Source of the DNA: a virus
Strand: one strand, 5' to 3'
IMG/VR virus record: IMGVR_UViG_3300042007_000262
Coordinates: 1 to 43,624 of that record
Length of the DNA stretch: 43,624 nt
Part shown: in pieces, positions 31,896 to 37,577 of the stretch
Layout: every line of letters starts with the position of its first letter
Position numbering within the stretch: position 1 is the stretch's first letter
Position numbers and translations under genes: made by a program
The notes under the pieces: generated by a model
What the model was told of the DNA's origin: nothing
The model's database searches: none
Seen by the model: the letters and a program-made list of their open reading frames with translations, nothing else

Positions 31896-31959
31896 GCAAG
31901 AAAACTTGCGACAAGTTACCGCAAACTTTTTTGCGGCGCAAGGCTGCAAGATCCCTTGT
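31896..31959. promoter_or_regulatory. Operator triad between Cro-like and repressor genes
   Basis: Three 14-bp palindromes of the form GCAAG-N4-CTTGC lie at 31896-31909 (GCAAGAAAACTTGC), 31921-31934 (GCAAACTTTTTTGC, degenerate inner bases) and 31946-31959 (GCAAGATCCCTTGT). Their centres are exactly 25 bp apart. They lie between the divergent starts at 31883 and 31960, so they must cover both promoters. The last one touches the repressor ATG, which implies a very short or leaderless repressor message. Confidence 0.85.
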
Positions 31960-32550
31960 ATGCAACTAGGCCAGATCGTCGCGGAACTGATGAAGCAGGA
32001 GGGGCTCAGCCTGTCCGGCGTAGCTGAACGCGTGCGCGCCCAGGGCGCCCATAACGTGAAGCACCAACACATCCAGCAGCTGATCGAGTTCCCAAACCGG
32101 CGGCCGCGCTATCTGCCAGAACTGGCGAGGGCGTTCGGTTTCACTGTGGAGCAGCTGATGGCGTGGCGCCCCGGCGACATTCCTAACCGCGTTCAGGAGT
32201 CGAGCTCAGTCTACGGATCGATGTCGCACGACATGCGAAGCGGGCTTGAGAGGATGGCCTCCACGGTCAAGTTGCTTCAGTACATCGTGGAGATCCAGAA
32301 CGGCCCGCCCGAGGCGCTCCACGACCCCTACCTTCTCACCATCGCCCACGAGATCGTCTCGGAGGCTGGCGAAGCCGTCACTGATAGCAACCTGATCGAG
32401 TTCAGCCGGCGGTTCGCCGCCAGACAACGCGAGCGGGAGATCAACGATGGCACTAAGCGAAAATCGACTTCGGGAACTGGCGGGGATGATCTCGGCGCGC
32501 ATGGACGAACTGCGTCCGGCGCCGGCGGGAAGGGCAAAACCGCAACTTAG
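31960..32550 (+). CDS. Prophage repressor, CI-like HTH protein without S24 domain
   Basis: ATG at 31960 gives a 196-aa protein. Residues 1-72 form an HTH region (MQLGQIVAELMKQEGLSLSG, VKHQHIQQLIEFPNRR, LARAFGFTVEQLMAWRPGD). The rest is helical and charged, ending with a low-complexity Gly/Thr/Lys tail. No Ser-Lys S24/LexA-type self-cleavage domain is visible, so induction may not follow the usual RecA route. Its end overlaps the next gene by 104 bases in another frame. An upstream ATG at 31894 would run through the operators and is unlikely. Confidence 0.78.
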   Translation: MQLGQIVAELMKQEGLSLSGVAERVRAQGAHNVKHQHIQQLIEFPNRRPRYLPELARAFGFTVEQLMAWRPGDIPNRVQESSSVYGSMSHDMRSGLERMASTVKLLQYIVEIQNGPPEALHDPYLLTIAHEIVSEAGEAVTDSNLIEFSRRFAARQREREINDGTKRKSTSGTGGDDLGAHGRTASGAGGKGKTAT

Positions 32551-32830
32551 AGTCGTCACTACTCCGAAGCCCACGCTGTGGGATTCGATCACCCGCGAGT
32601 GCGTTCTTAAGCGGGTACGCTTCCTGCGCGATCGCTGGGGCATGCACTGCTTGGTCGACCAGGCGACGTTCAACGTGCCGAACCTGGATTGTCTCGAAGA
32701 CGAGGATCTCGCACGCCTGCTGCACGACATGGAGCATGCCCGCGAGTGCAGCCGCGACGGCATCGATTGGGAGGAGGCCGGGCTGATCCGGTCGGTCGCC
32801 CGGCACGTCCCCTTGGACGCGTTCGACTAA
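32447..32830 (+). CDS. Repressor-cotranscribed protein of unknown function (127 aa)
   Basis: The frame starts at ATG 32447 inside the 3' end of the repressor gene; a second ATG at 32486 preceded by GGGG would reduce the overlap. The product has a helical start (RLRELAGMISARMDEL), a linker, a middle section LWDSITRECVLKRVRFLRD, and an acidic C-terminal region (CLEDEDLARLLHDMEHARE). It ends before the terminator at 32899, so it is expressed in the lysogen with the repressor. It might modulate the repressor or act as an exclusion factor; neither can be shown. Confidence 0.7.
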   Translation: MALSENRLRELAGMISARMDELRPAPAGRAKPQLRVVTTPKPTLWDSITRECVLKRVRFLRDRWGMHCLVDQATFNVPNLDCLEDEDLARLLHDMEHARECSRDGIDWEEAGLIRSVARHVPLDAFD

Positions 32831-32898
32831 CAGCCGGACCGCAATTCTGCGCAAAAAGCGGCATTCGCCCCCTGTAATCAGGCCCTCGTAGACCGCTC

Positions 32899-32931
32899 GC
32901 AAGCCCCGTTTATCGGGGCTTGCGTCTTTTT
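32899..32931 (+). terminator. Intrinsic terminator of the repressor operon
   Basis: A perfect 10-bp stem GCAAGCCCCG/CGGGGCTTGC with loop TTTAT (32899-32923) is followed by GTCTTTTT. It closes the repressor transcript just before the next promoter/operator region. Confidence 0.92.
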
Positions 32932-32942
32932 ACGGCATCGCC

Positions 32943-32985
32943 GCAAGAAAACTTGTTGACTTGGCCGCAAGTTTTCTTGCAGTAT
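32943..32985 (+). promoter_or_regulatory. Second operator pair and rightward early promoter
   Basis: Two copies of the same palindrome as in the Cro/repressor region lie at 32943-32956 (GCAAGAAAACTTGT) and 32967-32980 (GCAAGTTTTCTTGC), centres 24 bp apart. A -35 element TTGACT (32956-32961) is followed after 18 bases by CAGTAT (32980-32985), so the second operator sits in the promoter spacer. Repressor binding would shut off the operon beginning at 33101. This is the equivalent of lambda OL/PL. Confidence 0.82.
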
Positions 32986-33003
32986 CGCGCTCGCCCCCTC
33001 CGC

Positions 33004-33078
33004 GGGGCGGCGGCCGGCAGGCCACCAGCTGGCTCCCCTCCAGCGGCCCCATCCCCAGGGCCAAACCTGCCGGCCGCC
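33004..33078 (+). ncRNA. Structured 5' leader of the rightward early operon
   Basis: GGCGGCCGGCAGG (33009-33021) and its exact complement at 33066-33078 form a 13-bp stem that encloses 44 bases with an inner hairpin GGCCC/GGGCC (33045-33062). A competing hairpin CGCCCC/GGGGCG (32992-33009) lies at its 5' edge. The element lies between the promoter and the first gene's AGGAGG. It may be an antitermination RNA (HK022 put-like in concept) or control translation. Confidence 0.6.
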
Positions 33079-33100
33079 TTCCTTTCACCAGGAGGCGCCC

Positions 33101-33358
33101 ATGTCGCATCTGCTGCAGAACCATCCCGGCCTCGTCGCGATCTTCGTGCTGATCGCGCTGGCCTTCCTTGCTGTCGTGCTCGCGATGGCGTTCGGCTGGG
33201 CCCGCCAGCGGGCCGAGCGTCTCGAGCACATGCAGCGTTCCGTCAACGCGATTCGGTGGCCCGGCAGCAACCCGGCGCCGCACCAGCGCAAACCGGTACC
33301 GCCGCCAAATCCACCGCGACGCACTGCACGCGCCGAGATGCGGAGTCGGGCGCGATGA
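33101..33358 (+). CDS. Single-pass membrane protein (85 aa), first gene of the rightward operon
   Basis: AGGAGG precedes the ATG. Residues ~10-32 (LVAIFVLIALAFLAVVLAM and following) form one membrane helix, with a short N-terminal part and a basic, proline-rich C-terminal tail likely in the cytoplasm. As the first gene expressed after induction or infection it may act at the membrane, for instance in superinfection exclusion; this is inference. No family recognised. Confidence 0.72.
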   Translation: MSHLLQNHPGLVAIFVLIALAFLAVVLAMAFGWARQRAERLEHMQRSVNAIRWPGSNPAPHQRKPVPPPNPPRRTARAEMRSRAR

Positions 33359-33681
33359 ACGATCAGTCGATACTCATCAACACCTGCCAGGGCTTCCCAC
33401 TGCGCTTCAGCTACAGGCCGGAATGGGACTCCATCAGCGCGGCGCTGTTCCTGCGCCCCAGCCGCAGTGATCGCAAGCTCGGAATCAAGAACGGCAGCAC
33501 CCTTGTGTTCGTCGCAGGTGATCGCGCGCAGAGGATTCGCCTCCAGGAACCCGAAGAAGAAGGCGACGGCTACGCGGTGTGGCTGGCCAGCACCGCATTC
33601 GATATCGATCAGCCGACCCATGCACGCATGAAGGAATGGATCGCGAGCACGTTCCCAGTCAGCGGGAGCGCGCCGCGATGA
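33355..33681 (+). CDS. Hypothetical early protein (108 aa)
   Basis: ATG at 33355 overlaps the upstream stop as ATGA. The product (MNDQSILINTCQGFPLRFSY...) appears to be a compact alpha/beta protein, with strands around TLVFVAGDRAQRIRLQ and an acidic loop EPEEEGDG. No motif is recognised. It belongs to the chain of coupled small genes in the rightward early operon. Confidence 0.68.
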   Translation: MNDQSILINTCQGFPLRFSYRPEWDSISAALFLRPSRSDRKLGIKNGSTLVFVAGDRAQRIRLQEPEEEGDGYAVWLASTAFDIDQPTHARMKEWIASTFPVSGSAPR

Positions 33682-33965
33682 TCATGCACGACATCCCACC
33701 GTCTTCGCCGCTCAAGCACGAATCGTGCGGCCACGTCGCCCACCTGATCGAAACGCGCGGGCGGGTGAAGATCGACCCGCGCCTGTTCGGCATGCCTGCT
33801 CGGCAATACCACGTCGAGTGCACCCACTGCGGCGTGGCCACGCCACCCGTCTATTCCCAACGTACCGCCGAGCAGCTGTGGAGCTACGGCGAGGCCTCGT
33901 TGGTCCCGCTCACACAGCTGCCGATCCTCCGCCTCGCTGCGGAGCGCTCGCTGCTGGCCGCTTGA
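33678..33965 (+). CDS. Small zinc-ribbon-like protein (95 aa)
   Basis: ATG at 33678 overlaps the previous stop as ATGA. Cys/His pairs HESCGH (residues ~15-20) and VECTHCG (~47-53) suggest a zinc ribbon. The rest is helical, ending in RLAAERSLLAA. Small proteins of this type are common in phage early regions (for instance Lar-type restriction alleviation proteins), but the identity here is not established. Confidence 0.66.
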   Translation: MIMHDIPPSSPLKHESCGHVAHLIETRGRVKIDPRLFGMPARQYHVECTHCGVATPPVYSQRTAEQLWSYGEASLVPLTQLPILRLAAERSLLAA

Positions 33966-33976
33966 AGGAGCTCGCC

Positions 33977-34219
33977 ATGCAACTGATCCAGATCATGTCG
34001 CCCCAGCCGGCGGCACGCCACACCAGCAGCCGCGCCGACGACGCCGAAGTGACGAAGGCGGTCCGCCGACACGCGCAGTCGATCGGCTGCGACTCCAGCA
34101 ACACGCAGGCCGCCATCGCGTGGGCGCTGCGCTCGCCTGGCCACACGCTGCAGGCCGTGCGTGAGGGTCGCCGTCGCGCAGAACAGCTGCGCGGGCGACA
34201 AGCCCCCGTACCCGCCTGA
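33977..34219 (+). CDS. Small basic early protein (80 aa)
   Basis: AAGGAG precedes the ATG by six bases. The product has a helical core with DDAEVTKAVRRHAQSIG and AAIAWALRSPGHTLQAVREG and a basic C-terminus, possibly nucleic-acid binding. It is the last gene before the internal terminator at 34243. No family recognised. Confidence 0.68.
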   Translation: MQLIQIMSPQPAARHTSSRADDAEVTKAVRRHAQSIGCDSSNTQAAIAWALRSPGHTLQAVREGRRRAEQLRGRQAPVPA

Positions 34220-34242
34220 AACACATCCCTTTCGCCCAATCC

Positions 34243-34270
34243 CCCGGCGGAAGTTCGCCGGGTCTTTTTT
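34243..34270 (+). terminator. Intrinsic terminator inside the rightward early operon
   Basis: A 7-bp stem CCCGGCG/CGCCGGG with loop GAAGTT is followed directly by TCTTTTTT. The next gene begins at 34286 with no recognisable promoter between, so transcription of the remaining 8 kb, including the integrase, needs read-through or antitermination. Confidence 0.88.
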
Positions 34271-34285
34271 CCCGCCGAGGCCACC

Positions 34286-34567
34286 ATGTCGAACAAGCAC
34301 ATCCTCCCGCCGCTGCAGCGCCAGGCGCTGCTCTCGATGCTCGCCGATCCCGAGCGAGCGCTCACCCGCGTGCCTGGCGGTTTCTACTGCCCGGCCAACT
34401 GGCCGCACCCGGTATTCACGGGCCGCACCATCAAGGCGATGGAGCGAGACGGCCTGGTCAAGCTCGACGCGCCGCTCTGCACCACGCGAGTCGAGTTCAC
34501 CGACGAAGGCGCGGCGATCGCTACGCAACTGCACGAAGCCGACCAGGCGCAGGCAGGTGCGGCATGA
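34286..34567 (+). CDS. Hypothetical early protein (93 aa), winged-helix-like
   Basis: The segments LPPLQRQALLSMLADPERAL, GRTIKAMERDGLVKLDAP and TRVEFTDEGAAIATQL follow the order helix, recognition-like helix, and strand pair of a winged-helix domain. It is the first gene after the internal terminator and has GAGG before the ATG. A DNA-binding role is plausible but not shown. Confidence 0.66.
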   Translation: MSNKHILPPLQRQALLSMLADPERALTRVPGGFYCPANWPHPVFTGRTIKAMERDGLVKLDAPLCTTRVEFTDEGAAIATQLHEADQAQAGAA

Positions 34568-34920
34568 CGGTCGACACGGCAATTCGTCGGCTGCTCGCGC
34601 CCGAAGCGATGCCAGCGCGTGACGCAGAAGGCTGGGTTCAGCACCCCGACCTGGACTTCCTGGTGGTTGATGGCCCCGATGGCGCGGATCTGCCAATCGA
34701 CCCGGAAAAGATGAAGGCCGCGGGCTACGAGGCCTTCTACATCGGCCTCGAGCACGACCAGCACGAGGGCCAGGCTGCATACGACGAATACTTCAAGCAT
34801 GGCGGCAACGCTGCGCGTTGGGAGCCCCGTCCACCGATCGGCAAGGGCTGGCGCCTGATCGCGATCTACGACACCGACGACGGCCCTTACGCCATGTTCG
34901 TCAAGGCGGTGATCGCATGA
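34564..34920 (+). CDS. Hypothetical acidic early protein (118 aa)
   Basis: ATG overlaps the upstream stop (ATGA). The product is acidic (DLDFLVVDGPDGADLPIDPE, YIGLEHDQHEGQAAYDEYF) with a C-terminal strand pair (WRLIAIYDTDDGPYAMFVKAV). Small acidic phage proteins sometimes mimic DNA or inhibit host enzymes; there is no direct evidence for that here. No family recognised. Confidence 0.68.
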   Translation: MTVDTAIRRLLAPEAMPARDAEGWVQHPDLDFLVVDGPDGADLPIDPEKMKAAGYEAFYIGLEHDQHEGQAAYDEYFKHGGNAARWEPRPPIGKGWRLIAIYDTDDGPYAMFVKAVIA

Positions 34921-35168
34921 ATAAGTCCGTGATCGTCTTCGGTCCAGCCGGATGCGGGAAAACGACCAACGCCGTGCGCCTCGCACAGCACTTCGGTTTG
35001 AACAAGATAGCCGATGAGGCTGATCTCAGTTCGCAGCCCACGCACCGCGGCTGGGAACTGGACACGCTGTACTTGGTGCAGGAGCGGCCAACGTGGGCGC
35101 CCGAAGAAGCGCGGCGCGTGATCGAGTTCTACGACGCGATGGCACTCGCGAAGGCCGGTGCGGCATGA
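34917..35168 (+). CDS. Mini P-loop protein (83 aa)
   Basis: Residues 4-15 (SVIVFGPAGCGKTT) form a full Walker A motif at the start of a very short protein. There is no clear Walker B or sensor; the chain ends soon after WAPEEARRVIEFYDAMALA. It may be a minimal nucleotide-binding protein or the remnant of a larger ATPase. ATG overlaps the previous stop as ATGA. It is compact and in frame with no sign of an adjacent lost half. Confidence 0.72.
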   Translation: MNKSVIVFGPAGCGKTTNAVRLAQHFGLNKIADEADLSSQPTHRGWELDTLYLVQERPTWAPEEARRVIEFYDAMALAKAGAA

Positions 35169-35491
35169 AGCGGCGCGACATCAAGAAGTGCTGCCGCTGC
35201 GGTTGCGGCGTTGCCAAACACGGCATCGTGTTCTACACGCTGCGCCTGCAGCAGTGGGGCCTGAACCCGCAGGGCATCCAGCAGACGCACGGCCTCGAGC
35301 AATTCTTCGGCGGCGGCGCGGCTGGTGCTGCGCTGGCAGGAATCATGGGCGCGGATCCCGACATCGCCGTGCCTTTAAGTGAGCCAGGCAAGGATCTATG
35401 GGTGTGCGCCGAATGCGCCGTCACGCCCATGTCGCTGCTCGGCTTCCTGCAGGACGACATCGAGACGGAACACCGCGAGGACGCGGCATGA
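35165..35491 (+). CDS. Early protein with paired CxxC motifs (108 aa)
   Basis: The N-terminus KKCCRCGCGVAKHG and the late segment WVCAEC provide Cys pairs that could bind one zinc ion, separated by a Gly/Ala-rich middle (GGGAAGAALAGIMG). ATG overlaps the previous stop as ATGA. The fold is unknown; it may be a zinc ribbon split by an insertion. Confidence 0.66.
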   Translation: MKRRDIKKCCRCGCGVAKHGIVFYTLRLQQWGLNPQGIQQTHGLEQFFGGGAAGAALAGIMGADPDIAVPLSEPGKDLWVCAECAVTPMSLLGFLQDDIETEHREDAA

Positions 35492-35772
35492 AGCTCCCAC
35501 CGATCAACTGGCCGATCTACTGCATCGCCTTCTTCTACTGGCTGATCGAAACCTCCGCCTTCGGTTGGAACTGGACACCAGGATCGCCGGCGGAAGTGCT
35601 CGCCGATGGCATTGCGTTCGTGCTCTTCGCGATGGCGCTGGCGTTCCCTCCGAAGGCTCGTCCATCAATGCGAATCAGGCGCGTCGTGGGCAGCAACGGC
35701 GAACAGAAAGGCCTCTTCATCGTCGTGGACGCCGGGATACAGATTCACGAAGCCGAGGACCTGCGGGCATGA
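35488..35772 (+). CDS. Membrane protein (94 aa)
   Basis: Two hydrophobic segments lie at about 8-22 (WPIYCIAFFYWLIET) and 38-54 (ADGIAFVLFAMALAF), with a soluble C-terminal part containing strands around GLFIVVDAGIQIHE. ATG overlaps the previous stop as ATGA. No family recognised. Confidence 0.68.
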   Translation: MKLPPINWPIYCIAFFYWLIETSAFGWNWTPGSPAEVLADGIAFVLFAMALAFPPKARPSMRIRRVVGSNGEQKGLFIVVDAGIQIHEAEDLRA

Positions 35773-36401
35773 GCGCCGCCAAGCAACACGGCGCCAAGCG
35801 CACCGGGCGCGCATCCCTGGTGCGCAAGTTTCTCGGCGGTCAGCGCACGTCGAAGTCCGCCCGCGAGATCTTGGACGCGGTGGAGCCAGGCGGAAGCATC
35901 AACCTCATGACCGCCACGCTGGGCACGCTTCTGCGCTCCGGTGCGGTGGAGAAGCACGGAGCCGGCTTGGGCCAGGTGCGCTGGCAGATCGCCCGCCGCA
36001 ATGCGACCTCGCCAAAGCCAGCTGCGCGAGCAATGAAGACATCCGCCGTCGCGACTCAGAAGGCGAAGCCGGCCGTGGCGGAGTCGGCGTCGAAGAAAGT
36101 CACGCGATCCGCGCCCACGCCGAAGGTCTCCAAGACCATCGTCCAGCCGACGCGCAAGTCTCGCGTCGAGCAGAAGACGAACTTCGCCGCGCCGCTCAGC
36201 ACGGTCAAGGCCGTGGCCAAGCCCAGCGCAACAGCTGGGTTCGAGACCGTCGACGACTTCCTCCGTCGCGGCGGCCGCATCCAGGTGCTGCGGCCGGGCG
36301 AGTGCTCCCAGCCGCTGCAGTACGACCACTCGCACTACGCCGAGCAACGCGCCAAGGGGCGCACCACCCAGCAACGAACCCGCGCCAACAAGGGCGCTTG
36401 A
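35769..36401 (+). CDS. Winged-helix protein with basic H1-like linker (210 aa)
   Basis: Residues ~15-77 (SLVRKFLGGQRTSKSAREIL, INLMTATLGTLLRSGAVEKHG, GQVRWQIAR) form a winged-helix-like DNA-binding domain. Residues ~80-160 are a Lys/Ala/Pro/Thr-rich, flexible basic region as in bacterial histone H1-like proteins. The C-terminal part (ETVDDFLRRGGRIQVLRPGE) is a small globular segment typical of phage proteins, with a basic tail. It probably coats or regulates DNA. ATG overlaps the previous stop as ATGA. Confidence 0.68.
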   Translation: MSAAKQHGAKRTGRASLVRKFLGGQRTSKSAREILDAVEPGGSINLMTATLGTLLRSGAVEKHGAGLGQVRWQIARRNATSPKPAARAMKTSAVATQKAKPAVAESASKKVTRSAPTPKVSKTIVQPTRKSRVEQKTNFAAPLSTVKAVAKPSATAGFETVDDFLRRGGRIQVLRPGECSQPLQYDHSHYAEQRAKGRTTQQRTRANKGA

Positions 36402-36413
36402 AGGAGAACGCGC

Positions 36414-37025
36414 ATGTCCGATTATCAGCAACTCAGCGGCCCCGATTTTCTGGACGCCGTATCCCAGGCCGAGACCGCGAACGGTCTGACGATCAACGGC
36501 GCCGAGTACAGCCGTCGCGCCGACCAGTGGAAGGACGATCTCAAGGCGCTGGAGCTCGCGCAGTCCCTGGTCGACATTCACCAACGGGCGATCGACAACA
36601 TGCGGCGCAATGCTGCGCACGCCTACGACCTGATCTCTCGCGTCCGCCCCGACACCGATCACCTAGACGACTACGAAAGCGTGCGCATGACGCTGTCAGC
36701 GATCGGTGACGTGCGCTTCGGACCGACTGCCTGGGCCGACAACGTCGATCCGTTCGGTCGCAATCCGCGCCTCATGCCGATGCCTGGCGATCGCTACTAC
36801 CTGCCGGTGGAAGTCGCTGCGTCGGCGTACAAGGACAATGGTGTATCCATCACCTACCGGCCGATGTTGCGCACCGACGCCGGCATTCTGGAGCCGAAGA
36901 AAGACCACGCATTCGTGGTGCTCGGCTGCCCCACCTGGTCGCATGGCGCGATCGGCGTGGTCGCCTCGCCGCGGCTGGCCTTCGAGGCCTGTCCGCTGAG
37001 CGAGACCGTCGAGAAAGCCGCCTGA
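36414..37025 (+). CDS. Hypothetical phage protein (203 aa)
   Basis: AAGGAG precedes the ATG at 36414. The first ~90 residues are helical and charged (KDDLKALELAQSLVDIHQ), the rest alpha/beta with DNVDPFGRNPRLMPMPGDRY and a final strand region. No motif or family is recognised. It is one of the longer genes of the operon and not obviously related to its neighbours. Confidence 0.7.
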   Translation: MSDYQQLSGPDFLDAVSQAETANGLTINGAEYSRRADQWKDDLKALELAQSLVDIHQRAIDNMRRNAAHAYDLISRVRPDTDHLDDYESVRMTLSAIGDVRFGPTAWADNVDPFGRNPRLMPMPGDRYYLPVEVAASAYKDNGVSITYRPMLRTDAGILEPKKDHAFVVLGCPTWSHGAIGVVASPRLAFEACPLSETVEKAA

Positions 37026-37026
37026 C

Positions 37027-37230
37027 ATGCGGTCCGTCACGCTCAAAAAGACGCGCAGCGTCGGCAAGTCCGAGGTCCTCGTGCGCCGGTGCCGGCAGTG
37101 CGGCTGCACCGACATGCGGGCTTGCGCTGGCGGCTGCTGGTGGGTCGAGCCGGATCTCTGCAGCAGCTGCAAGGTGCCGCCGGCGACGAGCAACCATGGC
37201 GCCGTCACGCCTACGGATCGGCGCGCATGA
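37027..37230 (+). CDS. Cys-rich zinc-ribbon phage protein (67 aa)
   Basis: The pattern CRQCGCTDMRACAGGCWWVE followed by DLCSSC is a conserved phage/mobile-element zinc ribbon with at least seven cysteines, four of which likely bind zinc. The start is one base after the previous stop. Function of the family is unknown. Confidence 0.72.
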   Translation: MRSVTLKKTRSVGKSEVLVRRCRQCGCTDMRACAGGCWWVEPDLCSSCKVPPATSNHGAVTPTDRRA

Positions 37231-37544
37231 ACGTGCGCGCCATCGCCGGCCGGGCGCTCTTCAGCGACCGCATCGAGATCCAGCTGCTGCAGCGCACCGA
37301 GACCGGCCTATACGCGGCTCGACTCAGCTGGCAGCACGTCCCTGAAGGTGCCGAGGCTGAGCGCACCCAGTCACTCGACCTCGCTGCTGCCCAGGAGCTC
37401 ATGGATTCGCTGTGGCAATGCGGACTGCGACCGAGCGAGGGCTCCGGCTCTGCAGGCGCGCTCGCGGCCACGGAGCGCCACCTGGCTGACCTACGGCAGA
37501 TCGCCTTCCACTTCATGGAGCAGCCCCACCAGGGCGGCTCCTGA
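37227..37544 (+). CDS. Hypothetical early protein (105 aa)
   Basis: ATG overlaps the previous stop as ATGA. The first half is beta-rich (RIEIQLLQRTETGLYAARLS), the second half helical (LDLAAAQELMDSLWQCGLRP), ending with a helix around LADLRQIAFHFME. This architecture is common in small phage proteins lying before ParB-like genes, but I cannot assign a function. Confidence 0.68.
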   Translation: MNVRAIAGRALFSDRIEIQLLQRTETGLYAARLSWQHVPEGAEAERTQSLDLAAAQELMDSLWQCGLRPSEGSGSAGALAATERHLADLRQIAFHFMEQPHQGGS

Positions 37545-37577
37545 TGTTCACAACCACCCACTACTGACGAGGAACCT

